A stretch of 64,000 bases of DNA from an uncultured Bacteroidales bacterium (GCA_946405435.1 CAMJHF010000002.1:1-64000), one strand, 5' to 3'; shown: positions 1 to 8,637, counted from the first letter of the stretch. Notes: generated by a model not told the origin, from the sequence alone. Numbers and translations: made by a program.

Positions 1-54
1 CTTCCTCTTCCTCTTCCTCTTCCTCTTCCTCTTCCTCTTCCTCTTCCTCTTCCT
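1..54. repeat. (CTTCCT)9 hexanucleotide tandem repeat
   Basis: Nine perfect copies of CTTCCT run from the first base of the window, so the array may extend further left. On the minus strand one frame reads as poly-glutamate after a possible GTG near 59, but an in-frame TAG lies just before it and no longer ORF supports a gene. A low-complexity array open to copy-number change is the safest reading. Confidence 0.9.
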
Positions 55-131
55 CCACCCCCTACTTCATGGGCGACTTCGCCTGCTTCCTCTCGTGCGC
101 TTCAGTCCACCGGCCCTCACCCCAAACACTC

Positions 132-390
132 CGTCGCTTGGGGTGCCGTCAGATGGACCTCAAACGACGGAAACGGGCGAAAACGTCGCTTGGGGTGCTG
201 GCGGATGGACCTCAAACGACGGAAATGGACGATAACGTCGTTTGGGGTGCTGGCGGATGGACCTCAGACGCCGGAAACGGGCGAAAACGTCGCTTGGGGT
301 GCCGTCAGATGGACCCCAAACGCCGAAAACGTGTGAAAACGTCGTCTGGGGTGCCAGCAGATGGACCTCAAACGACGGAAATGGGTAAAA
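132..390. repeat. Tandem array of about five ~52-bp units with stem-loop potential
   Basis: Imperfect units begin near 132, 185, 237, 289 and 340 (periods 53, 52, 52 and 51). Each carries CGTCG(C/T)TTGGGGTG, GATGGACC and CAAACG(A/C)CGGAAA. The CAAACGACG at the end of one unit is complementary to CGTCGTTTG at the start of the next, so each junction could form a hairpin. ORFs across it on both strands are repeat translations with no recognisable protein. There are no unique spacers, so it is not a CRISPR array. Function unknown; it may be an intergenic minisatellite. Confidence 0.8.
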
Positions 391-434
391 TGGCGAATAG
401 TGAGGATGGATGAAGGGAAATTGGTAGGACGTTA

Positions 435-563
435 GGCCGGCGGAAGGGGATGATCCGGAAAAATGTGCCACCCTCGTCATCATAAGAGGGAGGGGCCCGC
501 AAGCGCAGCGCAGCGGGAGGGGTCGCGCAGCGACTTTTTCCGGATCATCCCCTTCCGCCGGCC
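435..563. mobile_element. Element bounded by a perfect 29-bp inverted repeat (MITE-like or large RNA hairpin)
   Basis: The arm at 435-463 (starts GGCCGGCGGAAGG, ends CCGGAAAAA) is the exact reverse complement of 535-563. The 71-nt interior is rich in GCGCAGCG and GGGAGGGG motifs and has no ORF. The arms could be terminal inverted repeats of a non-autonomous element, or the stem of a long transcript hairpin. No target-site duplication was identified. Confidence 0.6.
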
Positions 564-599
564 GTCGCCATCGCGGGGCCCAGTCCTCTGCCGTTGGGA

Positions 600-1145
600 C
601 TACCAGACCTGGATGCCGTTTTCGGCCATGAAGGCGACGACGGTGTCGTGGCTGTCGAACTTGGCGGTACCGCCAAGGAAGACCTTGACGGTGAAGCCTA
701 TGCGCTGGCTGATGGCGTAGAGGTTCTTGAGCGTTTCGAGCACGCAGTATTCCGCGGCGATGCCGCAGACCACCACCTCATCTCCAGGCTGGAAAAGGTC
801 TTGGTTCTCGCAGTCGAAATCCACGAATGCACCGTACTCTTCGCGCTCGGGACGGCGTCCTTTGAGGATGAAGCGTATGCGGGCCTCGTCCAGGCCTTCA
901 AGGACTTCGTCGGGAATCGAGGCTCCGGCGGTGTGATGTACGCAATGCACCGGCCAGGGACCGCCCTGTTCTTTGAAGGAACAATGGCCAATCGGGTGCC
1001 AGTCAAGTGTAAAATACACTAAATCAAAATCTTTTTTGACTCGGTTTATTTCCGGCAGCACAAGGTAGGCTCCGGGGACGGTGAGAGTACCGTCGATAAA
1101 ATCTTTCTGCAGGTCGACTGCGAGCAATATTTTTCTTCCGGCCAT
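600..1145 (-). CDS. pncA: Nicotinamidase / isochorismatase-family hydrolase
   Basis: This 181-residue protein has the usual PncA length. It carries the Asp-Lys-Cys triad of the cysteine hydrolase family: Asp11 in VDLQKDF, Lys95 in FILKG and Cys134 in GIAAEYCV. The metal site is the LDWHPIGH segment (Asp48, His50, His54), which favours nicotinamidase (nicotinamide to nicotinate plus ammonia, NAD salvage) over isochorismatase. There is no signal peptide, so it is cytoplasmic. A TATCTTTG -7 element lies upstream on the minus strand at 1173-1166. It stands alone between the repeats and the divergent ABC exporter. Confidence 0.9.
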   Translation of the reverse strand: MAGRKILLAVDLQKDFIDGTLTVPGAYLVLPEINRVKKDFDLVYFTLDWHPIGHCSFKEQGGPWPVHCVHHTAGASIPDEVLEGLDEARIRFILKGRRPEREEYGAFVDFDCENQDLFQPGDEVVVCGIAAEYCVLETLKNLYAISQRIGFTVKVFLGGTAKFDSHDTVVAFMAENGIQVW

Positions 1146-1251
1146 AATACAATGGGTTAATCACGCAAAGATATGAAAAAATCGTAATTGTTGGAGATTG
1201 TGCACGATAAAACGGACTGGACATTCTGCCCGTAGGCAAGCATACCCACGC

Positions 1252-1281
1252 TTGATGGCGAAGGATTTTTTTGTATATTTG
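1252..1281 (+). promoter_or_regulatory. Bacteroidetes-type promoter for the ABC exporter operon
   Basis: TTG at 1252-1254 and TATATTTG at 1274-1281 match the -33/-7 pattern with about 19 bp between them. The predicted transcript start falls at roughly 1286-1290, on the first likely start codon, so the message may be nearly leaderless. Confidence 0.6.
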
Positions 1282-1287
1282 CCGCCT

Positions 1288-3024
1288 GTGTGGAAGACTA
1301 TATTATCACAGGTTAAGCAGTTCCGCTTATCGGCCATAATGGCTCCAGTATGGACGGCGCTCGAGGTACTGATGGGAGTACTTATCCCTTATGTTACCGC
1401 GTCGCTCATAGACGAGGGCCTCATGGCCGGCAATCTTGATGCCGTCTGGAAGTACGGCGCCATAATGGTTGCAATCGCAGCAGTCAGTCTTTTTTTCGGT
1501 ATCATGTCGGGCCGGGAATCGGCCCGCAGTTCCGCCGGCTTCGCCATGAACCTTCGCGAGGCCATGTACGCCAGGATCCAGACCTTCTCTTTCGCCGACA
1601 TCGACAGCTTCAGCACTTCCGGCCTCGTGACACGCATGACAACGGACGTGGCCAACCTGCAGAACGCTTTCCAGATGCTGCTGCGCATCAGTGTCCGCGC
1701 GCCGCTCAATGTGCTCGCCGGCATGTTCATGAGCTTTTTCATCAACCTGCGGCTGAGCCTTGTGTTCGTGGCGGCGATGGTGTTCCTCTCGGTCGCACTG
1801 TATTTCATAGTGTCCCGGTCCATGAGGGTATTTGCCGAACTCATGCGCAAATATGACGACCTCAACAATGTGGTCCGCGAGGGCGTAGCCGGCATCAGGG
1901 TGATAAAATCCTTCGTGCGCGAAAAGCACGAAAGCCTGAAGTTCAAGGCCGCCGTGGATGTGATCTACCGCCTCAACGTAGCCGCCGAGACCATCATCAA
2001 CTTCAACCAGCCGGTGATGAACATCGTGACCTACGCCTCCATGATAGCCCTCTCGTGGTTCGGAGCCCACTTTATCGTGGACGGCACCCTCACGACCGGC
2101 CAGCTGACATCGCTGTTTACATACCAGATGCAGATCCTCAGCTCGTTGATGATGCTCTCCATGATATTCGTAATGCTCACGCAGAGCGTCGCGAGCGCCA
2201 AGCGTATAGCGGAGGTCCTCGACCGCGAGCCCTCCATGAAAGAGATCCCCGGAGCAATAGGCGAAGTTCCCGACGGCAGCATAGAATTCCGCAATGTCAG
2301 TTTCTCCTATGCCGAAGGCGGAAATCCCGCCCTCGAAGGCGTGAGCCTGAGCATACGTCCCGGCGAACGCATAGGCCTGATAGGCGGAACGGGCAGCGGC
2401 AAGTCCACCCTGGTGAACCTCATAAGCCGCCTGTACGACGTCAGCGGCGGTGCCGTCCTGGTTGGCGGGCACGATGTGCGTGACTACACCTTCGACGCCA
2501 TCCGCAGCGCAGTCGGAGTGGTGCTCCAGAAGAATACTCTGTTCAGCGGTACGGTGCTGGAGAACCTCCGCTGGGGAGATCCAGATGCTACGGAGCAGCA
2601 GTGCCGCGAGGCGTGCCGCCTGGCAGCGGCCGACTTCGTGGACGAGCTGCCGCAGGGCCTGCAGACCATCGTGGACCAGGGCGGCGCCAATCTGTCCGGC
2701 GGCCAGCGTCAGAGGCTCTGCATAGCCAGGGCACTGCTGCGGCATCCGAAAGTGCTGGTGCTGGACGATTCCACCAGCGCCGTCGATACGGCCACCGACG
2801 CCCGCATCCGGGAAACTTTCGCCACCCGCATCCCCGACACCACCCTTCTGATTATTTCGCAGCGTATCTTGAGCATCAAAGATGCCGACCGCATAGTGGT
2901 GATGGACGACGGACACGTCAGCGGCGTCGGAACGCACGAGCAGCTGCTCGAGTCCAACAGCATATACAAAGACATCTTCGAGATGCAGACATCCGGAGGG
3001 GAGGCCGATTTCGACCAGCCATGA
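1288..3024 (+). CDS. ABC exporter half-transporter with degenerate ATPase site
   Basis: The protein is an N-terminal six-helix ABC exporter membrane domain followed by an ATPase domain with Walker A GGTGSGKST and signature LSGGQRQRL. Walker B ends LVLDD, with Asp where the catalytic Glu is expected, and the H-loop reads ISQR, with Gln instead of His. These losses mark the degenerate partner of heterodimeric exporters such as TM287/288 or BmrCD. The reading frame is open from 1198, but the promoter at 1252-1281 makes GTG 1288 (VWKTILSQ) the best start; ATG 1339 is an alternative. It overlaps the next gene by ATGA. Substrate unknown, perhaps a lipid or drug. Confidence 0.88.
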   Translation: MWKTILSQVKQFRLSAIMAPVWTALEVLMGVLIPYVTASLIDEGLMAGNLDAVWKYGAIMVAIAAVSLFFGIMSGRESARSSAGFAMNLREAMYARIQTFSFADIDSFSTSGLVTRMTTDVANLQNAFQMLLRISVRAPLNVLAGMFMSFFINLRLSLVFVAAMVFLSVALYFIVSRSMRVFAELMRKYDDLNNVVREGVAGIRVIKSFVREKHESLKFKAAVDVIYRLNVAAETIINFNQPVMNIVTYASMIALSWFGAHFIVDGTLTTGQLTSLFTYQMQILSSLMMLSMIFVMLTQSVASAKRIAEVLDREPSMKEIPGAIGEVPDGSIEFRNVSFSYAEGGNPALEGVSLSIRPGERIGLIGGTGSGKSTLVNLISRLYDVSGGAVLVGGHDVRDYTFDAIRSAVGVVLQKNTLFSGTVLENLRWGDPDATEQQCREACRLAAADFVDELPQGLQTIVDQGGANLSGGQRQRLCIARALLRHPKVLVLDDSTSAVDTATDARIRETFATRIPDTTLLIISQRILSIKDADRIVVMDDGHVSGVGTHEQLLESNSIYKDIFEMQTSGGEADFDQP

Positions 3025-4814
3025 AAAGACTCCTGAAACATATGTTCCGCGACTGGAAATGGACGCTGCTGACGGTGGCGGTGCTGATAATCATTTCCAC
3101 TCTCTGCACCCTTGCGATGACGCTGTTTACACGCACCCTTATAGACGGTTACATCTTGCCGCTGTCGCAGGAGGCGGTGCCCGATTTTTCGCCCCTGGGC
3201 ATGGCTCTCCTGAAGCTGGCGGCAGTGCTGCTGGTCGGTGTCTTCGTCTCGTTCTTCTTCAACTTCCTCATGATAAAAGTGGAACAGGGCATAATAAAGC
3301 AGCTTAGAGGCGAAGCCTTCGACCACCTTATGACTCTGCCTCTGCGTTACTTTGACTCGCACTCGCACGGTGCCATCATGTCGGTGTTTACCAATGATAT
3401 GGACACCTTCCGCCAGATGGTCGGACGGACGCTGCCACATCTTTTCAGCTCTGTTATAACGCTGATTTCGACCTTCGCGAGCATGGTGGTGCTGAGCATC
3501 CCGCTCACAGGTCTTTCGCTGATCTGCGCCGCCGGTGCCCTTGTGGTTGCGGTGACGCTTTCCAAGTACTCGCGGCGCTATTTCAAGGGGCGCCAGGAAA
3601 ACATGGCCCGCGTCAACGGTTATATCGAAGAAATGGTGTCGGGCCAGAAAGTCGTGAAGGTCTTCAGCCATGAAAAGGAGGCAGAAAACGGCTTCAAATC
3701 GGTCAACGAGGACCTTTTCAAGAGCGTGTTCAAGGCCAACCGTGTGGCCAACACCGTGATGCCCATCAATGCCGGAATCGCCAATCTCGGCTATGTCCTG
3801 ATTGCAATCGCAGGTGCTTATATATCATTGCATTACGGCCCTGAAGTGCTGACTGTCGGAACTCTTGTCTCGTTCCTTACGCTGCACAAGAATTTCTCCC
3901 GCCCGATTGCCCAGATCAGCCAGGAGACAAACAATATCGCCATGGCTTCCGCAGGCGCCGAACGGGTGTACGAGCTTCTCGACGAGAAGTCCGAGCCGGA
4001 TGAAGGACATGTCACCCTGGTCCGGCAATCCGACGGCCCGGACCGGAACGACTTCTTCTGGCAGGATAACGGCAAGCTGGTACCCCAGCAGGGCCTTGTG
4101 AGCCTGAAGGATGTAGACTTTGCCTATGTCCCTGAGAAACAGGTACTTTATGATATAACGCTGACCGCCTATCCTGGGCAGAAAATTGCATTCGTGGGCG
4201 GAACAGGCGCCGGCAAGACTACTATCACCAACCTCATCAACCGATTCTACGACATCACTGACGGAAAGATAACCGTGGACGGATTCGATGTCTTTGACAT
4301 ATCCAAGCCATCCCTTCGCCGCTCCCTTGGAATAGTGCTCCAGCAGACCGACTTGTTCAGCGGCACAGTGATGGAGAACATACGCTTCGGGAGGCTGGAT
4401 GCAAGCGATGAAGAGTGTATCGCCGCTGCCAAACTGGTGTGCGCGCATTCCTTCATCATGCGTCTGCCGGAGGGCTACAACACCTATATCGGAGGCGATG
4501 GAGGGGCGTTGAGCGCCGGCGAAAGGCAGCTTCTCAGCATTGCCCGCACCGCCGTGGCCGATCCTCCCGTCCTCGTGCTCGACGAGGCCACGTCCTCAAT
4601 CGATACCAGGACGGAGAAATTGATACAGAAAGGAATGGACGGCATCATGAAAGGCCGTACGAGTTTTGTCATTGCGCACCGGCTGTCTACGGTACGCGAT
4701 GCAGACTACATAATAGTGCTCGAAAAGGGCCGCATCATCGAGGCCGGCAAGCACTTCGAGCTGCTGGACCGTAAAGGAAAATATTGGGAATTATACACAG
4801 GAGGATCATTATGA
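3021..4814 (+). CDS. ABC exporter half-transporter with catalytic ATPase site
   Basis: This 597-residue partner of the preceding gene starts at ATG 3021, which overlaps the upstream TGA. It has an N-terminal exporter membrane domain (MKRLLKHMF start) and a C-terminal ATPase with Walker A GGTGAGKTT, intact Walker B LVLDEATSSID and switch His in IAHRLST. Its signature is altered (LSAGERQLL). A canonical Walker B here and a degenerate one in the partner fit a heterodimer with one active ATP site. It is followed by ATGA overlap with a thioesterase. The frame is open upstream to 2601 inside the first gene, but that part is out-of-frame shadow. Confidence 0.9.
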   Translation: MKRLLKHMFRDWKWTLLTVAVLIIISTLCTLAMTLFTRTLIDGYILPLSQEAVPDFSPLGMALLKLAAVLLVGVFVSFFFNFLMIKVEQGIIKQLRGEAFDHLMTLPLRYFDSHSHGAIMSVFTNDMDTFRQMVGRTLPHLFSSVITLISTFASMVVLSIPLTGLSLICAAGALVVAVTLSKYSRRYFKGRQENMARVNGYIEEMVSGQKVVKVFSHEKEAENGFKSVNEDLFKSVFKANRVANTVMPINAGIANLGYVLIAIAGAYISLHYGPEVLTVGTLVSFLTLHKNFSRPIAQISQETNNIAMASAGAERVYELLDEKSEPDEGHVTLVRQSDGPDRNDFFWQDNGKLVPQQGLVSLKDVDFAYVPEKQVLYDITLTAYPGQKIAFVGGTGAGKTTITNLINRFYDITDGKITVDGFDVFDISKPSLRRSLGIVLQQTDLFSGTVMENIRFGRLDASDEECIAAAKLVCAHSFIMRLPEGYNTYIGGDGGALSAGERQLLSIARTAVADPPVLVLDEATSSIDTRTEKLIQKGMDGIMKGRTSFVIAHRLSTVRDADYIIVLEKGRIIEAGKHFELLDRKGKYWELYTGGSL

Positions 4815-5221
4815 CAAAAATAGCCCCTTACAGCCATCAAGTGAAGTATTACGAGTGCGACCGCATGGGCGTCACACATCATTCCAACTATATCCGTTTC
4901 ATGGAAGAGGCCAGGATCGACTGGATGGACCAGCTGGGTTACGGCTTCGAACGCATGGAAGCGGAAGGGATTGTTTCTCCGGTAGTGGCATTGAGCTGCA
5001 ATTACAAGCGTACCACCACCTTCAAGGATGTGATTGAGATTGAGGTGATTGTGGATGAAATGTCGGAGCTGAAAATCAGCTTCCGCTACAATATGCGCGT
5101 GGCCGGAAAAACAGTGTGTACCGCAACCAGCACACACTGCTTCCTCGATGGAGGCAGGCCGGTAGTGCTTGCCGACCGTTTCCCGGAACTCTATAAGGCT
5201 ATAGTCGGCACCAGGGATTAG
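4811..5221 (+). CDS. Hot-dog fold acyl-CoA thioesterase (YbgC/FadM type)
   Basis: This 136-residue protein has the 4HBT signature near its N-terminus: a YYECDRMG segment followed by HHSNYIRFMEEAR, equivalent to the YbgC active-site region, where Asp is the usual acid. Such enzymes hydrolyse short-chain or hydroxybenzoyl acyl-CoA esters in the cytoplasm. ATG 4811 overlaps the TGA of the ABC gene, so it is translationally coupled to the exporter. This hints at lipid or acyl handling, but that link is inference. Its stop overlaps by a few bases the stop of the convergent gene. Confidence 0.85.
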   Translation: MTKIAPYSHQVKYYECDRMGVTHHSNYIRFMEEARIDWMDQLGYGFERMEAEGIVSPVVALSCNYKRTTTFKDVIEIEVIVDEMSELKISFRYNMRVAGKTVCTATSTHCFLDGGRPVVLADRFPELYKAIVGTRD

Positions 5222-6558
5222 TACCCCAGCCTTTCAAGCGTGGCCTCGGCTCCGGGGACTGTACGCGGGGCTTGCGGGCTTCTGAGGCCCTTGTCCAGAA
5301 GGAACTGGAGCGTGAGCTCGGACCGGTTTGTGAAGAAACCGTCGGAACGGGGGAGCTGCTCTTCCATCTGGGCGATAGAATCGAACGAATATGGGTGATT
5401 GAGCATTCCGGCTTCCCGCACAAGGGATGCCTGCCAGTCGTTGTTCAGTTCGGCGTAATTGTTTGGCTCGCCGGATATTGAGGGGCCGCTTATGGACGCT
5501 CCGTTTGCCTTGGCCCATTCAAGGATGGCCTTGAATCCCTCTGGCGTGTCGAGATTGCCGCCGGGAATGTCTTCCGGGCAGGGCGGCCACAGCAGGAAGC
5601 ACATCGGAAGGCGCCCTTTGAACACGGCGTGAGCCCTTTTGAGGGAAGCGGTGGAGAAGGTCTGGAGAATGACTTTGCCGGCAGTCTTTCCCACCTGCAC
5701 AAGGCCGTCCTTGTAAAAGTCTTTCTCGGTAGCGGGGGAGGTGATGATATTCCATCCCGTGGCGTCCAGGACGTCGAATACCCTTTGCTCCATGTCTTCG
5801 GGATTGACTTCGGGCTCCTTGAATTCAATGTAGATCCCTGGTCTGTGCCCGGAGTCGCATGGATCCGGGACATATGCATTTTCGAAGTCGTATTCAATGA
5901 ACTCCATGTATTTGCCGTTCTCTGATGCGGTTGCACGTATCTGCTCCAGGGTCTTGCCTTGGCATCCGGGTTTGAGAGAGAAGGGAAGTACTCTCCGGCC
6001 CTGGGTGTCGCGCCGGAGCATCTTGCCCTCGGCGTACGCGATCTGGTCCTGCAGCGCGGAAACATACTGGCTGCCTTCGAAGGCGGGGCGGGCGCGCTCG
6101 GGACAGGCCTCGTTGAACCATGCGCCGGAGTCGAGCATGAGCAGTTCCGCATAATAATATGAGGATGCGTAGTATGGCTTGAAGGATGCCCGGTCAATCT
6201 CCAGCTGCGCATCCACATCGGCTTCCGTAAAGCCGAAAGAGAGGTAAAAGTCCCTGCGGGAGTGGGGAATACCGTTGCCGAAAATCTCTTCTATATTGCT
6301 GGTTCTGGTGAGATTGTCATCGTGATTGGCCAGGATTACCCCGTCTTTGGTGCACTGCAGGTCCGATTCCAGGTAGTCGGCGCCCATTTCCCTTGCCCAG
6401 CGCCAAGCGCTTTCCGTCTCTTCCGGCGCCCAGTAGGTGGAGCCGCGGTGGGCCATGACGGCATGGGCGGGAACGTTCTTGTTGACTTCGATGCAGGGCG
6501 TCCCCTGGGAGCAGGCGGCAAGCACTGCCGCAGCTATGGCTAAGGAATGAAATTTCAT
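5218..6558 (-). CDS. Glycerophosphodiester phosphodiesterase-family lipoprotein
   Basis: This 446-residue protein has a lipoprotein signal ending LAAC (Cys16). The GDPD signature follows: MAHRG (His37, Arg38) near the N-terminus, LESDLQCTKDG with metal-binding Glu64 and Asp66, then ANHDDNLTRT with His79. These enzymes release alcohols from glycerophosphodiesters using Ca2+ or Mg2+. A long insert separates the catalytic motifs from the later barrel strands (YIEFKEPEVN), so it exceeds the usual ~300-residue domain. It is probably anchored in the envelope. A TACCTTTG element at 6588-6581 could be its promoter. Confidence 0.85.
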   Translation of the reverse strand: MKFHSLAIAAAVLAACSQGTPCIEVNKNVPAHAVMAHRGSTYWAPEETESAWRWAREMGADYLESDLQCTKDGVILANHDDNLTRTSNIEEIFGNGIPHSRRDFYLSFGFTEADVDAQLEIDRASFKPYYASSYYYAELLMLDSGAWFNEACPERARPAFEGSQYVSALQDQIAYAEGKMLRRDTQGRRVLPFSLKPGCQGKTLEQIRATASENGKYMEFIEYDFENAYVPDPCDSGHRPGIYIEFKEPEVNPEDMEQRVFDVLDATGWNIITSPATEKDFYKDGLVQVGKTAGKVILQTFSTASLKRAHAVFKGRLPMCFLLWPPCPEDIPGGNLDTPEGFKAILEWAKANGASISGPSISGEPNNYAELNNDWQASLVREAGMLNHPYSFDSIAQMEEQLPRSDGFFTNRSELTLQFLLDKGLRSPQAPRTVPGAEATLERLGY

Positions 6559-6597
6559 GGCTATTGTCTTGTGTTAATGGCAAAGGTAGTAATTTTA

Positions 6598-6629
6598 TTG
6601 TGCCGAATCGCCTTTTTTGTCTATCTTTG
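6598..6629 (+). promoter_or_regulatory. Promoter for the queuosine transporter/queF operon
   Basis: TTG at 6598-6600 and TATCTTTG at 6622-6629 fit the Bacteroidetes -33/-7 pattern. The transcript would start near 6636 and run through a short hairpin (CCGCA/TGCGG, 6640-6652) and the candidate riboswitch before ATG 6691. Confidence 0.55.
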
Positions 6630-6656
6630 CGGCGAGATTCCGCACGGTGCGGAGTC

Positions 6657-6687
6657 AAGTGTAGCAGGTACCACTTAAAAAACTGAG
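6657..6687 (+). promoter_or_regulatory. Candidate preQ1-I riboswitch
   Basis: A five-bp stem AAGTG (6657-6661) / CACTT (6672-6676) encloses the ten-base loop TAGCAGGTAC. An A-rich tail follows, AAAAAACTGAG (6677-6687). This is the compact layout of class I preQ1 aptamers: stem, C/A-containing loop, then an A-rich strand folding back as an H-type pseudoknot. CAG in the loop can pair with CTG in the tail. The tail ends three bases before ATG 6691, so ligand binding could mask the start. The gene pair it precedes, a preQ0/preQ1-type transporter and QueF, is the expected context. Confidence 0.65.
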
Positions 6688-6690
6688 AAA

Positions 6691-7368
6691 ATGAAAGACA
6701 AATTTTCCGCAACATTCGTGTTGATGGCAGTACTGTTCACGGTCTGCCTCATCTCTTCCAACCTTTTCGCCACCAAGGTTATGAGCTTCTGGGGAATCAA
6801 CCTTCCCGGGGCTGTTATCATCTTCCCTCTGTCATACATCCTCAACGACTGCATCTCCGAGGTCTGGGGATATCGCAAGGCCCGTTTCGTGATTTGGACC
6901 GCCTTTGCGATGAACATCCTCGTAGTACTGCTCGGGCAATTGCTGGTGTGGATGCCCGCGGCATCTTTCTGGGACGGGGCGGAGCATTTCGACTACATGT
7001 TCAACATGGCTCCCAGAGTGGTGGGGGCATCGCTCCTCGCATTCCTTGCCGGCTCTCATCTTAACTCGATTGTAATCAGTAAGATGAAGATAAGCAGCGA
7101 GGGCCGTCGTTTCGGTGTCAGGGCCATACTCTCATCCCTTGCCGGAGAACTGGTGGACTCCCTGGTTTTCATGCCCATAGCATTCTGGGGCACCCCGGTC
7201 CGGACGCTTGCCATGATGATGCTCGCGCAGGTGAGTTTCAAGGTGCTGTACGAGATCTTGATACTTCCTGTCACTGCTGCGGTAGTGCGCAAGGTGAAGG
7301 CTTCGGAAGGAGTTGATACATACGACACCAATATTTCTTACAATCCTTTTAAAATCAAAGATATATAA
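6691..7368 (+). CDS. yhhQ: Queuosine precursor transporter (YhhQ / VUT family)
   Basis: This 225-residue protein is very hydrophobic with about six predicted membrane helices. It shows the family's N-terminal SNLFATKV segment, the [15 protein letters not shown] motif, and a later [13 protein letters not shown] segment. YhhQ proteins import 7-deazaguanine precursors of queuosine across the inner membrane. Identity is strengthened by queF starting one base into the stop codon and by the candidate preQ1 aptamer directly upstream. Confidence 0.9.
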   Translation: MKDKFSATFVLMAVLFTVCLISSNLFATKVMSFWGINLPGAVIIFPLSYILNDCISEVWGYRKARFVIWTAFAMNILVVLLGQLLVWMPAASFWDGAEHFDYMFNMAPRVVGASLLAFLAGSHLNSIVISKMKISSEGRRFGVRAILSSLAGELVDSLVFMPIAFWGTPVRTLAMMMLAQVSFKVLYEILILPVTAAVVRKVKASEGVDTYDTNISYNPFKIKDI

Positions 7369-7826
7369 TGGAAATACGCAAAACTGAAGGCCTCCAGTCG
7401 CTGGGCCATAAGACAGTCTACAAGAATACCTACGACCCGTCGGTCCTGGAAACATTCCAGAATCTTCATACCCAGAACGACTACTGGGTGAGGTTCAACT
7501 GCCCTGAATTTACGAGCCTGTGTCCCATTACCGGACAGCCCGATTTTGCCGAGATCCGTATCAGTTACATACCGGACCAGCGAATGGTCGAGAGCAAGAG
7601 CCTCAAGCTCTATCTGTTCAGCTTCCGCGACGAGGGCGCCTTCCATGAGGATTGCGTGAACACCATCATGAAGGACCTGGTCAAGTTGATGGATCCCAAG
7701 TACTTGGAAGTGACCGGATTCTTCACCCCCAGAGGTGGTATCAGCATTTATCCCTTCGCCAATTACGGCCGTCCCGGCACTCGTTACGAAGAAATTGCGC
7801 AGCGTCGCCTCGAAAATCATGAATAA
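7368..7826 (+). CDS. queF: NADPH-dependent 7-cyano-7-deazaguanine reductase
   Basis: This 152-residue enzyme has the size of the unimodular YkvM-type QueF, which reduces preQ0 to preQ1 in queuosine synthesis. Catalytic Cys52 sits in [13 protein letters not shown] with Asp59. The QueF motif ESKSLKLY begins at Glu75, and FHE follows at 92-94. Its ATG shares a base with the stop codon of the transporter gene, indicating coupled translation. The next gene begins right at its end. Confidence 0.95.
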   Translation: MEIRKTEGLQSLGHKTVYKNTYDPSVLETFQNLHTQNDYWVRFNCPEFTSLCPITGQPDFAEIRISYIPDQRMVESKSLKLYLFSFRDEGAFHEDCVNTIMKDLVKLMDPKYLEVTGFFTPRGGISIYPFANYGRPGTRYEEIAQRRLENHE

Positions 7827-7827
7827 T

Positions 7828-8475
7828 ATGAAGACTTTGGAATTCCCCCTTCTTTGCAATCTGGACGAGATGGATCTGGATACCGCCGTCGAAACTTATG
7901 GCCAGGTATTCAGGGTTCAGGAAGTCAACTGGCCGTCGGAGTATCCTTACGCCCCGCTTTGCGCCGGCCGTGCAGCCCGTACCGAGGACTCCCTTATGGT
8001 GGATTTCCGCGTGAGCGGACTAGACCTCAGGGTGCAGAATCTTTCCGACAAGGGCCGCATCTGGGAAGACAGCGCCTGCGAGTTTTTCGTGCAGGTGCCC
8101 GGGAGTGAAGAGTACTTCAACTTCGAAGTGAATCCTGCCGGCCGCCTAGTGGCCTCGCGAGGCACCGGAAGGGCGGACAGGAAGCCCCTTGATGACGAGG
8201 CATTCGGCAGTATCGTGCGCATATGTTCTGTAGAAGGGCTTCCGACACTGACCGAGCCTGTGGATTACCGCGGAGGAATATGGAACTGGCGTGTGATGCT
8301 GATCATCCCCTTCGCCGTCCTTGGCCTTGATGAGGCACCGGCTGCACTCAAGGGCAATATCTACAAATGCGGCGACCTCACAGCCCACCCGCATTTCGTC
8401 ACCTGGTCTCCTGTCGGCACCCCCGCCCCCGACTTCCACCGCCCCGAATTCTTCGGCGATTTCATCCTGGAATAA
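7828..8475 (+). CDS. CBM9-like carbohydrate-binding family protein
   Basis: This protein of about 215 residues resembles the small Bacteroidetes proteins built on a CBM9-like beta-sandwich. Evidence is the segment with IWEDSACEFFVQ, then EYFNFEVNPAG, then CGDLTAHPHFVTWSPVGTP near the C-terminus. No signal peptide is visible and the biological role of these proteins is unsettled. ATG 7828 follows the queF stop by one base; ATG 7819, overlapping queF, is an alternative. It probably rides on the queuosine operon transcript. Confidence 0.7.
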   Translation: MKTLEFPLLCNLDEMDLDTAVETYGQVFRVQEVNWPSEYPYAPLCAGRAARTEDSLMVDFRVSGLDLRVQNLSDKGRIWEDSACEFFVQVPGSEEYFNFEVNPAGRLVASRGTGRADRKPLDDEAFGSIVRICSVEGLPTLTEPVDYRGGIWNWRVMLIIPFAVLGLDEAPAALKGNIYKCGDLTAHPHFVTWSPVGTPAPDFHRPEFFGDFILE

Positions 8476-8523
8476 GCGTTTTGCGGCGACCTCTACTGTT
8501 CCTCTTGCCGATGATTTCCAAAA

Positions 8524-8634
8524 CGGGAGAGAATGACCGTATTATTCTCCCGAATGACAGATAACAAGCGGTTTTGGGAGCAAAATCGACCATTCTTCTC
8601 CCGATTGTGGTGCAGGGGGATGGTGCAGGGGGAT
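8524..8634. repeat. Intergenic hairpin and 13-bp direct repeat
   Basis: CGGGAGA at 8524-8530 pairs with TCTCCCG at 8546-8552, and a second CTCCCG block lies near 8598-8603. GGTGCAGGGGGAT is perfectly duplicated at 8609-8621 and 8622-8634. This stretch downstream of the CBM9-like gene may contribute to transcript ending; nothing coding is supported. Confidence 0.5.
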
Positions 8635-8637
8635 GAT

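Noticed and set aside
132..390. Possible CRISPR array
   Set aside because: Units follow one another directly with no unique spacers, and no cas genes lie nearby.
69..413. 114-residue ORF in the 52-bp repeats
   Set aside because: It translates the tandem repeat only, with no signal of a real protein.
1327..2937. 536-residue open frame opposite the first ABC gene
   Set aside because: Codon-biased shadow of the GC-rich ABC transporter coding strand.
2601..3020. N-terminal extension of the second ABC gene
   Set aside because: This part is out of frame inside the first ABC gene; ATG 3021 gives a normal exporter start and ATGA overlap.
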